Positions 34,597 through 43,390 of a stretch of DNA of 64,000 bases are shown here, one piece after another. Position 1 is the stretch's first letter. Every line of letters begins with the position of its first letter. Origin of the DNA: Methylobacterium sp. E-065 (GTDB taxonomy: Bacteria > Pseudomonadota > Alphaproteobacteria > Rhizobiales > Beijerinckiaceae); NCBI RefSeq assembly GCF_022829605.1, contig NZ_JAKSYD010000114.1:332367-396366 (forward strand). Direction: 5' to 3'. A model generated the notes under the pieces. It saw only the letters and a list, made by a program, of their open reading frames with translations. It had not been told where the DNA came from and did not search any database. Both the position numbers and the translations under genes were made by a program.

Positions 34597-35426
34597 CGAG
34601 TGTGTGGGTGCTGTCCGATCTCCACGTCGACGCGTCCGCCTGGACGCCGCCGCCGGGACCGCGCGTCGACCTCGCCATCGTCGCCGGCGACATCGCCGAC
34701 GGGCTCTGCAGGCGGTCGATTCCTTGGCTCGCCGAACACGTCGTGCCCCGGGCGCGGCAAACGATCGACGTCGCCGGCAACCACGACTATTACGGCACCC
34801 GCATCCCCGATGAGATCGAGGCTGCACGGGCTGCCGCGGCCGCGGCCGGGATCACGCTGCTCGACGGCGGTCAGACGACGCACGTCGACCGCGTCCGCAT
34901 TTGCGGAGCGACACTGTGGACGGACTACGCGCTCGGCGAGCCGAGGTGGCCCCGGGCATGGGCGCTGCGGGACTGCGGCGATCGCGAGCGGGGGATGAGA
35001 GACCACAACAGAATCCAAACGCGCGACAGGCTCGGGTCCCCGGCGCCCTTCAGGACGCTGGCCGCGCTGGAACTGCACAACGACCACCGTGCCCGGATCG
35101 AGCGCGTCCTCGCCGAGCCGCACGCGGGCCCGACGATCGTCGTCACGCATCATGCCCCGCACCCGCGCAGCCTGTCGTGGGAAGGCCCCGTCGAGCCGAC
35201 ATGCGCGGCGTACGCCAGCGACCTGTCGGCGATCATGGAAGGCCCGACGGCGCCGGCGCTCTGGATCCACGGGCACGTCCACGTGAGCCGGGACTACCGC
35301 CACGGCGGCACGCGGGTGCTGGCCAATCCGCGTGGCCACGACATGAGCTACGTCCGCCGGGACGGCACCCCGGTCGACGGCCGTGAGAACCCGCGGTTCG
35401 ATCCTTCCCTCATCCTGGAGATCTGA
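34593..35426 (+). CDS. calcineurin-like metallophosphoesterase
   Basis: A 277-residue cytoplasmic phosphoesterase. The dinuclear metal motifs are in order: D-x-H (D9, H11 in LSDLHVD), GD (D33 in VAGDIAD), GNHD (N63-D65), HH in VVTHHAPHP and GHVH in WIHGHVHVS. All ligands are present, so it should be active, on an unknown phosphodiester or phosphoprotein substrate. Phages and mobile elements often carry such enzymes. GGAGG lies directly before the GTG start. Confidence 0.85.
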   Translation: MTSVWVLSDLHVDASAWTPPPGPRVDLAIVAGDIADGLCRRSIPWLAEHVVPRARQTIDVAGNHDYYGTRIPDEIEAARAAAAAAGITLLDGGQTTHVDRVRICGATLWTDYALGEPRWPRAWALRDCGDRERGMRDHNRIQTRDRLGSPAPFRTLAALELHNDHRARIERVLAEPHAGPTIVVTHHAPHPRSLSWEGPVEPTCAAYASDLSAIMEGPTAPALWIHGHVHVSRDYRHGGTRVLANPRGHDMSYVRRDGTPVDGRENPRFDPSLILEI

Positions 35427-35428
35427 CG

Positions 35429-35770
35429 ATGCGCACCCTCAATCTCGCGGCGGCCCTGGCCGTCCTCGCCGCGCCGGCCGCCGCGGAGGACACGACGTGG
35501 ATGCTGCCCCCGGCCGGCCTGTACTGCCCGGTCGGGGCGGACGTCCTCCCCATCAGCATCCGCGAAGGCGGGCGCATGGGCATCGACGCGCTCGACTGCG
35601 CGGCCGTGAGGCTGGAGGGCGGCCGGGTGTGGTCGACGGCCTGCTACGCCAACGGGGGATCCACGGTGTCCTACGACACCGACTTTGAGGTCACGCCCTC
35701 CGGCGCACTGATGCATGACGGCGTCCGATTCCAGCGCCGCGTCGGGCCTGCCCCCTGCCCGGCGGGCTAG
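35429..35770 (+). CDS. secreted cysteine-containing hypothetical protein
   Basis: A 113-residue protein with a clear signal peptide (residues 1-19, cleavage near PAAA-ED). The mature part has four cysteines (LYCPVG, ALDCAAV, TACYANG, APCPAG), compatible with two disulfides in the periplasm. It starts 2 bp after the phosphoesterase stop with GGAG 8 bp upstream. Function unknown; it is the last gene of the plus-strand block. Confidence 0.7.
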   Translation: MRTLNLAAALAVLAAPAAAEDTTWMLPPAGLYCPVGADVLPISIREGGRMGIDALDCAAVRLEGGRVWSTACYANGGSTVSYDTDFEVTPSGALMHDGVRFQRRVGPAPCPAG

Positions 35771-36240
35771 CCCCTCCCGGCCCGGGGCGCGGCCATGACA
35801 GCCTAGAGCGGGCTCTGATCTCGGCTGGATCCCGCTTGGGCTTGACCGGCTCGTCGAGGCGGTCGCCGACCAGGCGCACGATGTCCTCGGCGCGCTTCCG
35901 GGCGATCCAGCGGAGGTGCGCGACGTCGCCGGGGCTGACCTGCGCCTCGCCGGATTTCCACCGCCGCACGGTCCGCCCGTCCCCATGGCCGAGATCTCGC
36001 ACGACGTCTGTCGTCCAGCGCGACCCGTAGAGCAGCTCGGCGATCGCGGAGAGCTTCTGGAGTGGCGTCAGGTCGGCTGGCGCGCCATTGCCGCCGGTGC
36101 CGGCCAGCGCGACGGCGAGGGGCGCGCCCTCGGCCTCGGCGCGGCCCTTGGCGATGCGGCGATCCCGCTCGGCGGCACGCCTGGTGGCGCCATCGGCGGG
36201 CCGGTCATTGGCACTGAAAGCCCTTTGAGTTTCATTTCCG
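35691..36240 (-). pseudogene. helix-turn-helix regulator remnant without start codon
   Basis: The minus-strand frame encodes a coding-like segment, LTPLQKLSAIAELLYGSRW followed by VVRDLGHGDGRTVRRWKSG, a probable helix-turn-helix, and a basic tail. From the KilAC stop at 36287 to this segment I find no in-frame ATG, GTG or TTG, only CTG codons. The frame also runs 80 bp into the 3' end of the convergent secreted-protein gene. It is most likely a gene that has lost its beginning; a CTG start or upstream frameshift are alternatives. The left end is the stop; the right end is only approximate. Confidence 0.45.
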
Positions 36241-36286
36241 TACGCTGCGATTTTGGGGGCGGGATCCGACCCGCCCCCGCGACGGT

Positions 36287-36823
36287 TCAGGCCTTCCTCG
36301 GGCCGTTGAGGGGCAGCTTGCCCTGCGCCAACAGGTTCTCGATCACCCGCTGCCCCTTGGCGGTGATCATGACCTGCCTCGCCTCGACGACCCTCACGCC
36401 GTTGTCGACAATATCGGTGTCGTGCTCGACGTAGCCAAGCTTCAGGCCTCGGTACCCTCCGACCCAGGGGCCCTTCCGCACCTTCATCTCGCGGGAGGTG
36501 CGCTGGAAGATCCAATCCCAGCGGTCGAGCATTGCGAACAGGCGCCGCTGAGGGACCCCGATGTCCTTGGCGTAGAGGCTGATCAGCTTCGGTTCCTTCG
36601 CCGCCGAGAGGATATCGTACGCGACCGCCCTGGGCTGCAGAACCTCGACGCGCTGGCGGTTCTCGGCGAGCTCAGCCGCCGTCGCCTCGGCGCGGTGCGT
36701 GACGACGGTCAGCGCGCGCGCCGTCTGCAGCCACGCGGGGCCGGACGTGACAACGCCCGCCCCGGCGGACCGGAACGGGCGTGTCGGATGTGCAGCATCC
36801 GCCTCGCTGAAGGCATGCCGATT
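36287..36823 (-). pseudogene. KilAC-domain phage regulator, start lost
   Basis: The frame encodes a good KilAC (phage antirepressor C-terminal) domain: ILSAAKEPKLISLYAKDIGV, RRLFAMLDRWDWIFQR, GLKLGYVEH and the final VMITAKGQRVIENLL. It stays open back to the TAG at 36824 but has no ATG, GTG or TTG before the Met at 36532, which is in the middle of the domain. An ATG at 36816 in another frame, directly after the primase gene, would join it if one base were added near 36812. So a single-base deletion just after the start is the simplest reading. A CTG start (36712) is the alternative. Confidence 0.6.
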
Positions 36824-36835
36824 CTAGCGCACGCC

Positions 36836-38941
36836 CTAGGCAGCCACAAGCGCCAGACGATGCCGGGCACTGCCCCAACCGCCGGATGCCTCAAGGTAGA
36901 GCTCGACCTCCCGGGCGCGGTCGGCAGTGGCGTCTAGGGGTGCCATCGGAGCCCGCTGGACAGCCGCAGGGCGACCCTGGGACGGACGGCGCCGATCAGT
37001 GCGGGGCACCGACCGGGCAGGCTTGGCCGCGGTCCTGGCGAGGTCCTCGAAGGCCGTGGCGGCGAGGGCGGCGTCGGCGGGAGAGACGGCGGCCGGATCA
37101 GTCAGCAGGGTGGTCTCGACGTGGTTGACGCCCCGGCCCCAGACGCCCTCGACCTGGAGCCATTCCCACGTTCCGGAGGCGGTCTGGACCGTGGCGTAAA
37201 CCCTCGTGAACCGGTTGACCCGGACGGCGCCGGGGCGCGGCAGGGCAGGGTCCGAGGCGGAGCGGGCGTCTCGCGAGGCAGAGCCCACAATATAGCGTGA
37301 CGCAAACCCGACAGGCTCTGCCTCGACGGATCCCAGGTCTGGGGCGTCAGCCAGGTCCTCGGATACCGTCTGCGCGTATCGAGAGGCGACGTCGGCGACG
37401 GCGGCGACGGCGGCGACGGCGGCAGCGCGGGCCGCCTGGAGCGTCTCGACGTCGATCGCGCCATCCAGCCCGTACTCGTCCGCGGCGATGCGCATGGCCG
37501 CCAGGACCGCGTCCTTGCCAATCTCCTGGTCGGCGCAGATCTCGGCGAGGCTCATGCCGTCGGTGCGCTGTCCAAGGGCGTACAGGCCGATCCAGAGCCG
37601 GCGGTCGGCGGAATCGGACGCGCTCTCGATCCCGAGGCGGCGACGGCGGGCCTGCTGACGCTCGGCCGGGGTCAGGGCCTTGCCGCCGCCGGGGAACAGG
37701 GAGCGGAGGCCGAAAGCCTCGGCCTGCTCTACCTGGATGTCCAGGAGGTCAACGATCGTCTCGGCCTTGTGGTTGTAGAGGGCGCTCTGCTCGACGCCCT
37801 TGTGCTCGTCGGTCTCACCAGCCTCGTGGCGGCGCTGGCGCCTGTCGAGGGACCCGAGGGCGGAGCGCGCCTCCTTCTCGGACAGTCCGGCCAAGGGCGC
37901 GAGCTCGGAGGCCCAGTCCTCGCGCGTGCCGCCCCGGACGTGGGCGGTGGCGTTGGCGGTCAGGAACAGCCAGAGCTCGCGCCGTCCCTTGGGCGGGCCA
38001 CCCATGCCGTCGCGCCACGCGTGCAGGTCGCGCAAGATCCGGACCCACCGACCCGCGGGGCCGGCATGGCGGCGAGGCTTGGCCACGGTCGGGTTGTCGT
38101 CGGCGGCGGAATTCGCCTCGGTGCGGGCCAGCCGGCGGTCCTGGAGGGCGCGGCGCGCGGTCGGCAGGATCGCGTCGGCCAGCGCATGGAAGGTGTGGCG
38201 CGTGGCGTCCGCAAATGCGGCGGGGTGGATCAGCCGCGCCACGGCGCCGGTCTCGGCGTGGACCGCGCCGACGAGGCGCAGGACGCGGGCGCCGTCCCGG
38301 CATTTACGGTCCAGGCCGGCGTCGCGGAACAGGCGCCACACCGGGAGCATGCGGGTCTCGAACGCCTGCATCTCCGCCTCGGCCTGCGGGTCGGCGTGCG
38401 CGCGCCGCTTGGCCTTGGGCGTGCCGTTCGTGGCCAAGTCCGGCCCGTGCAGGGCATCGTAGACCGCGCGCACGCGCTCCCATGCGGACGCCTTGGCGCC
38501 GTCGCATGCGTACTGAGCCTGGAGGTTGCGGCCCGAGGCGACCCAGATCGAGGGCAGCGGGAGTCCGGCGGCGTCCATCGCCTCGACGAGGACGTCGCGC
38601 ACGGCCTCGGGCGCCCAGCCGTCGAAGGGCAGCCCAGGCTTGTTGTAGTCGTAGTCGAGGCCGAGGTTGCCCACCGACTTCAGGCATTCGCCGGAGCGTC
38701 GGCGACCCCAGAACCGGTTGAGGCTGACGTACTGGGCATCGACCAGCGCGGGGCTCGTCAGAAGCTCGGCCAGATCGACGGTCGCGCCCACGAAGTTTTC
38801 GTCGCCGTCGGCATCGATCACCTTGCGGCCGATCCAGCCGCGGCCGACGGACCCCTTGGAGTGCAGCCACGCGAAATGCTCGGCGCTCTGATACGCACGG
38901 GTTGCCTGGCACGGGATGGACGGGAGGGGTGAGGCGGGCAT
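36836..38941 (-). CDS. putative replication protein, primase-like
   Basis: A 701-residue protein resembling replication proteins of plasmids and integrative elements. The N-terminal 250 residues show an archaeo-eukaryotic-primase-like pattern: NLGLDYDYN (D-x-D), then WVASGRNLQAQYAC where primases have S-G-x-G-L-H. The expected His is Gln here. The middle contains FLTANATAHVRG-type helical regions and an Ala/Val repeat near residues 505-520 encoded by a 9-bp tandem repeat. The ATG at 38941 is the natural start. DNA replication of the element is inferred from the pattern and from the KilAC/HTH neighbours; AEP activity is unproven. Confidence 0.6.
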   Translation of the reverse strand: MPASPLPSIPCQATRAYQSAEHFAWLHSKGSVGRGWIGRKVIDADGDENFVGATVDLAELLTSPALVDAQYVSLNRFWGRRRSGECLKSVGNLGLDYDYNKPGLPFDGWAPEAVRDVLVEAMDAAGLPLPSIWVASGRNLQAQYACDGAKASAWERVRAVYDALHGPDLATNGTPKAKRRAHADPQAEAEMQAFETRMLPVWRLFRDAGLDRKCRDGARVLRLVGAVHAETGAVARLIHPAAFADATRHTFHALADAILPTARRALQDRRLARTEANSAADDNPTVAKPRRHAGPAGRWVRILRDLHAWRDGMGGPPKGRRELWLFLTANATAHVRGGTREDWASELAPLAGLSEKEARSALGSLDRRQRRHEAGETDEHKGVEQSALYNHKAETIVDLLDIQVEQAEAFGLRSLFPGGGKALTPAERQQARRRRLGIESASDSADRRLWIGLYALGQRTDGMSLAEICADQEIGKDAVLAAMRIAADEYGLDGAIDVETLQAARAAAVAAVAAVADVASRYAQTVSEDLADAPDLGSVEAEPVGFASRYIVGSASRDARSASDPALPRPGAVRVNRFTRVYATVQTASGTWEWLQVEGVWGRGVNHVETTLLTDPAAVSPADAALAATAFEDLARTAAKPARSVPRTDRRRPSQGRPAAVQRAPMAPLDATADRAREVELYLEASGGWGSARHRLALVAA
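37394..37420. repeat. 9-bp tandem repeat inside the primase-like gene
   Basis: GGCGACGGC occurs three times head to tail. On the minus strand it encodes consecutive Ala-Val-Ala units within the primase-like protein. In-frame repeat of this kind is prone to length variation. Confidence 0.85.
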
Positions 38942-39343
38942 CGACAGCGAGGTTCTCTTGTCCGTGGGGCTGCACTCCCACCGACGCGACGAAGCCTAGC
39001 CGCTTCGCTGGAAAGCTCCAAACGGGGCAACATGCGGCAGAGTGCGCAGGCCGCCCCGCCGAGGTGAGGGCCCGTCAGCCCCCGGGACGTCCAACCCCGA
39101 TCGGGGGCGCCGCATGCCGATCGGGCTGTCCTGCACGCGAATCGGTGGACGTGCGCGCAGGTCGCGCCTCCTGATCGAGGCGGATGTCCTGACGGCGTGG
39201 CGGTCGACGTCACTCACCGTTCCGCAATGCCGAGGCGGCGACAAGGGTGGCTGCCATCATGATGCCGCCATGCAAGCCGGCGCGGAAGTCGAACGGCGTG
39301 CCAAGCGCGTCGGTGACGTGGTGGCGGCTCGGCCCGTCTCAAC
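38942..39343. other. intergenic region right of the replication gene
   Basis: About 400 bp. A short palindrome CCCCGATCGGGG is present near 39095. I find no tRNA sequence, integrase remnant or supported gene here, so there is no sign that the element ends at this point. Confidence 0.4.
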
Positions 39344-41302
39344 TCAAGCCGCACAATCGACTTCGCCGGATACTTTCATGGCCGCTGCGAGGCATGCCTC
39401 GACGGCTTGCCGAAGCGAGGACACGTAGACGTCGGCTCCGACTTGGCGACCAATGGAGGCGTCGGTCAACACCTTCTCGCCTTCCGGCCATAGACCGACC
39501 AGCAGCTGCACGGCGGGCGCCTTCTTCCGGATGCGTTCGAGGAGGTAGCGCAGGTGCGCCGGGTTGCCGGTGATGTCGAGGTAGGAGACGCAGACCATCG
39601 CTACGCCCATGAGATCGAGGTCGCGGATGCGCTCTCGCGAGACCTCGCCGTGCGGGACGACCCGGGCGCCGAGGCCGTGCTTGCGGAGCAACTGCGCCAG
39701 CATTGCCGAGGAGGCTTCGTCCAGGGGACCGCGGCCGGCCACGCACAGCACCGGGGCATCGCCGCTCCACGCTGCGGGAAGCGCGTCGCGGGATGGGGCC
39801 TGCCCAGGCACGGCCTCGTTCTTCGGGTGGGCGCGCTCGGCCAGGGTTGGCGTCGCGTTCGGGTTGACAGCCTTGTCGTCGCCCGCCGGCTCGACGTCCT
39901 CGTGATCCTCGAAGTCCTCGACCAGGGACCGGGCCGAAGCGCGGATGTTCTCCAGCTGGGCCGGGGTGACGACGCCACGGGCGTAGTCGTTGGCCGCGAG
40001 CTGCAATCCCTTGAGCGCCACCTCGTCGTAGTACGACGACAGGGAGCGCTCCTTCAGCATGGTCTCGCCGAGGTCGCGGGCCTCGTCCGGGTCGCCCGCC
40101 AGCATGCGTTGATAGAAGTTCTCGACCGGGGTCAGGGGCGGCCGGTCGCCCAGCATGATGTCCAGGAACTCCAGGCTGTCGACGTGGCGGCCGAGCACGA
40201 CCAGGCAGACCGTGAACGGGGTCGCCAGGATCAGTCCGATGGGACCCCACAGGAAGCCCCAGAACAGGGTCGAGACGATGACCGCGAAAGGCGAGAGGCC
40301 GGTCGAGTGTCCGTAGAGCAGGGGCTCGACCACCTGACCGAACAGGGGCTCGGCCACGAGGAACAGCGCGGCCGCGGCGATGACCATCGACCAACCTGGA
40401 TCGACGGCGGCGGCCAGCGCCACCGGGAAGATCCCGGAGATGAAGGCGCCGATGTAAGGGACGAACCGCATCAGGGCCGAGAACACGCCCCACAAGAGGG
40501 GATTGGGCACCCCTATGAGCCAGAGGCCGACGCCGACGATGACCCCGAAGGTGGCGTTCATTCCGAGCTGGGCCAGGAAGTAAGTACCGAGCCGGCTTGC
40601 GGCGTCGTCCATTGCGACCGTGGTGCGATGGAGATCGCTCGACCCGAACAGGCGGATCATTCGGTTGCGCAGGTCCTCGCGCTGCAGGAGCAGGAACACG
40701 ACCACGACGAGCACGATGCCGACCGTGGTCAGCGGCTCGAAGATCGGGCCCAGCACCTTCTCGGCCAAGGCCAGGGGCGAGACCTCGGGCTCCTGGACGC
40801 GCACGAGCTGCGCCTTCGGGGTATCGCCGGCCGGTCCGGTCGCCGCGGACGTGCCAGCGGCGTCTGTCTTCTGCGTGGCGTCGTGGACTTGGTGGCTGAA
40901 CTTCTGGATGACCCTATTGGCCTCGCCCAGCCAGCCCTGCTGCAGCCCGGCGAACTTCTTCTGCACGGTGGCCTGGTACTGCGGCAGGTTGCCGGCGAGA
41001 CCTGCGACCTGCGTTCCGATGATCGCGCCGAAGCCTCCGATGACGGCCAGCGCCAGGAGGACGGCGACGATGACGGAGGGGACCCGTCCGAGCCTGATCC
41101 GCCGCAGGAGGTTGACGACCGGTCCCAGCACGAAGCTCAGCGGGACGGCCAGGACGAGGGGGATGAACACCTCGCGGCCGAAGTAAAGGGCGGCCACCAG
41201 CACGACGCCGACCGCGAGGGTGAGCAGCCCGCGCACGCCGGGTACGAGCGGGGGCGGCACCTGGGCGGGCGGACGGGGAACGGTGGCTTCGTCGGTCGGC
41301 AT
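39344..41302 (-). CDS. AI-2E family transporter (PerM-like) with extra C-terminal domain
   Basis: A 652-residue inner-membrane protein. Residues about 25-375 form the eight-helix AI-2E/PerM domain, including VPYIGAFISGIFPVALAA and GPIGLILATPFTVCLVVLG. After a helical linker (380-500) comes a cytoplasmic domain of about 130 residues (APVLCVAGRGPLDEASSAML, then alternating strands and helices ending near the C-terminus). This resembles a B12-binding/Rossmann-like fold, here without its DxHxxG motif. Substrates of the family range from quorum signals to Na+/H+ antiport and are not predictable. GAGGAGATC precedes the ATG. Divergent from the PAS-LuxR gene across 168 bp. Confidence 0.85.
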   Translation of the reverse strand: MPTDEATVPRPPAQVPPPLVPGVRGLLTLAVGVVLVAALYFGREVFIPLVLAVPLSFVLGPVVNLLRRIRLGRVPSVIVAVLLALAVIGGFGAIIGTQVAGLAGNLPQYQATVQKKFAGLQQGWLGEANRVIQKFSHQVHDATQKTDAAGTSAATGPAGDTPKAQLVRVQEPEVSPLALAEKVLGPIFEPLTTVGIVLVVVVFLLLQREDLRNRMIRLFGSSDLHRTTVAMDDAASRLGTYFLAQLGMNATFGVIVGVGLWLIGVPNPLLWGVFSALMRFVPYIGAFISGIFPVALAAAVDPGWSMVIAAAALFLVAEPLFGQVVEPLLYGHSTGLSPFAVIVSTLFWGFLWGPIGLILATPFTVCLVVLGRHVDSLEFLDIMLGDRPPLTPVENFYQRMLAGDPDEARDLGETMLKERSLSSYYDEVALKGLQLAANDYARGVVTPAQLENIRASARSLVEDFEDHEDVEPAGDDKAVNPNATPTLAERAHPKNEAVPGQAPSRDALPAAWSGDAPVLCVAGRGPLDEASSAMLAQLLRKHGLGARVVPHGEVSRERIRDLDLMGVAMVCVSYLDITGNPAHLRYLLERIRKKAPAVQLLVGLWPEGEKVLTDASIGRQVGADVYVSSLRQAVEACLAAAMKVSGEVDCAA

Positions 41303-41470
41303 GCGGCGTGATCTCCTCGACGCTGCGCCGACGCACGCGGCACGCTGGCTTCAACGCTCCCGCCGACGTTTCGCCCCATGTCCCATGTCCCGCGCCCAGC
41401 CCGGCTTCAGCTGCCGTCGCGACCTTCGTGCGCATGCCAGCGTTGTCCGTCCAGGCAGCGGAGGCTCTCG

Positions 41471-42982
41471 ATGGCGGAGATGGATGGGCGGATGCAGCAG
41501 GTGGTGGCCGGCCTGAGCGAGGGCGTGATCCTGGTCGAGCCGGACCAGACTATTTCCTACGCCAACGAGGCCGCGCTCGCGATGCACGGCGTGGCGGCAC
41601 TCGGCGATCTCGGCGAGACCGTGGCCGAGTACCGACGCAACTTCGTCCTGGACTATCGCGGCCATCCCGAGGTCGGCCCGCTCCAGCACCCGATCGAACG
41701 CCTCCTGGCCGGCGAGACGTTTCGCGATACGGTCGTCGCGGTTCATCATTTCCGTTATCCCAATCGCCGGTGGATGCACCGTATTCGCTCCCTGGTCACT
41801 GCGGACGGCGATGGGCAACTCACCGGTCTCGCGCTGGTGATGCAGGACGTGAGCGAGCGCTACGAGGCCGAGGACCGCTTCGAGGACATGTTCCGCGCAA
41901 ACCCGGCACCGGCGTTGGTCTGCCGCCTGGCGGATCTGCGCTACGTCAAGGTCAACCAGGGCTTCCTCGACCTGACAGGCTACGCCCGCAAGGAGGTGCT
42001 CGGCCGGACGTTCTGCGAGATCGACCTGCTGACAGGAGCCGAGAGTCGGGCCGTGGCGGTCGAGGACCTGCACGCCGGTCGCACCATCCCGCAGATGGAG
42101 GCATGCCTGAACGTGCCCGCGGACAGCGAGAAGTACGTGATCGTCGCCGGTCACCCGATCCGGATGCCGGGTGGTGAGCGATGCATGCTGTTCACCTTCG
42201 CCGACCTGGAGGACCGCCGCAAAGCCGAGATGGAGTTGAAGCTCAGCGAGGAGCGCTTCGCCAAGGCCTTCCAGCTCAGTCCGGTCCCGACGGCGCTGCT
42301 GAGCCTGGACGGCGTGGTGTCCTCGAACGTCAACGAGGCCTTCGCCACGATGTTCGGGGGGACCAACAGCCTTGAGGAGGGAGCAAAGGTCGAGAGCGAC
42401 ATCGCGCTCCCCAAACTTTGGGAGGACGAGGCTGAGCAGGCCCGTTTCAAGCGCATGCTACGACGAGCGGGACAGGTACGGGGCTTCGAGGCACGTCTGC
42501 GGACCCGCGAGGGTGAGGTCCTCGATTGCCTGGTCTCGGCCGAGCCGGTGCGCATCAACGGCGAGGCCTTCGTCCTGTGCGCAATCCAGGACATCACGGC
42601 CCGCAAGCGCACGGAGACGGAGCTGATCGCGGCCATCGAGACGGTGATGGCGGATGCCTCCTGGTTCAGCCACGGCGTCATCGAGAAGCTGGCGCTGATG
42701 CGCAATCCGCCTCCGCCCGGCAATCCGCCGGCCCTCGTCGAAAAGCTCACAAGGCGTGAGCACGACTTGCTGGAGGGCATCTGCAAGGGCGCTGCGGACC
42801 CGGAGATCGCGGTCGAGCTCGGGCTGTCCGTGAGCACGGTGCGCAACCACCTCGCCAGCCTCTACCGCAAGATCGGGGTCAACCGGCGCAGCGCCGTGGT
42901 CGTCTGGGCCAGGGAGCGCGGCATTGGGGGAAATCCGTCGAACATCCCCGACAAGGCCAGGAAACTGGGTCGAAAACACTAA
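41471..42982 (+). CDS. PAS-domain LuxR-type transcription regulator
   Basis: A 503-residue cytoplasmic regulator. Three PAS domains are visible (about 8-125, 130-260 and 275-400, each ending in a DVS/DIT-type motif), followed by a LuxR HTH at about 430-495 (LTRREHDLLEGICKGAADPE, then LSVSTVRNHLASLYRKIGV). There is no receiver or kinase domain, so ligand or redox sensing by PAS would act directly on DNA binding. GGAGG lies 6 bp before the ATG. The divergent AI-2E transporter is an obvious candidate target. Confidence 0.85.
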   Translation: MAEMDGRMQQVVAGLSEGVILVEPDQTISYANEAALAMHGVAALGDLGETVAEYRRNFVLDYRGHPEVGPLQHPIERLLAGETFRDTVVAVHHFRYPNRRWMHRIRSLVTADGDGQLTGLALVMQDVSERYEAEDRFEDMFRANPAPALVCRLADLRYVKVNQGFLDLTGYARKEVLGRTFCEIDLLTGAESRAVAVEDLHAGRTIPQMEACLNVPADSEKYVIVAGHPIRMPGGERCMLFTFADLEDRRKAEMELKLSEERFAKAFQLSPVPTALLSLDGVVSSNVNEAFATMFGGTNSLEEGAKVESDIALPKLWEDEAEQARFKRMLRRAGQVRGFEARLRTREGEVLDCLVSAEPVRINGEAFVLCAIQDITARKRTETELIAAIETVMADASWFSHGVIEKLALMRNPPPPGNPPALVEKLTRREHDLLEGICKGAADPEIAVELGLSVSTVRNHLASLYRKIGVNRRSAVVVWARERGIGGNPSNIPDKARKLGRKH

Positions 42983-43017
42983 GTGAATTGATGCATAATA
43001 TTAATATGTAAATCTGC

Positions 43018-43042
43018 GGAACATTGCGTAATTCGACCCGCT
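43018..43042 (+). promoter_or_regulatory. possible EcfG-type stress promoter
   Basis: GGAAC, a 16-bp spacer, then CGCT resembles the alphaproteobacterial general stress promoter GGAAC-N16/17-CGTT with one mismatch in the -10. It lies 70 bp upstream of a CsbD-like stress gene and follows an AT-rich patch. A single near-match in 64 kb is weak evidence. Confidence 0.3.
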
Positions 43043-43113
43043 TATGGGTGCAATAACCCTGCTCAATCTGAGCATCTCAGCAATGGTCGCGAGATCAATA
43101 CGGGGTATCGGCG

Positions 43114-43296
43114 ATGGGCAAGGGCCGCAAGGTTCTGTCGGATGACCATGCCCGCGCCCTGATCAAACAGGCCATCGGCATCGTTTCCGGCGACGCCAAG
43201 GTCGAAGCCGAAGCTACCGCCGAGATCACGGCCATCGAGGCGGTGCACGTCAGGGCAACGCGAAGACCGAAACGCTCACGGCCCCTGCCTCCTTGA
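43114..43296 (+). pseudogene. CsbD-like stress protein, probably frameshifted
   Basis: The first 35 residues (ending GIVSGDAKVEAEATAE) look like a CsbD family protein, whose usual continuation is a Gly/Lys/Gln-rich helix. After that the frame turns into an Arg/Pro-rich stretch, while another frame offers ARQGNAKTETL, closer to the expected CsbD ending. An indel near 43210 is the likely cause. The gene could still be translated as a 60-residue product. Confidence 0.45.
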
Positions 43297-43390
43297 GGCA
43301 GTGGCTCAACGACAATGTGCCCGCTCGATCCAGTCCAAGCGGCGCCGTGCATCGACGCGCGCGAGCGGTGTCACGCGACCAACAGGAACC

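Noticed and set aside
37394..37420. CRISPR-like short repeat
   Set aside because: Only a contiguous 9-bp coding tandem repeat with no spacers; no CRISPR array was seen anywhere in the window.
38942..39343. Right end of the integrated element
   Set aside because: No copy of the tRNA-Pro 3' sequence and no integrase here, so the boundary cannot be placed.
39554..41311. 585-codon frame opposite the AI-2E transporter
   Set aside because: Mirror-image low-complexity sequence; the minus strand has the conserved membrane protein.
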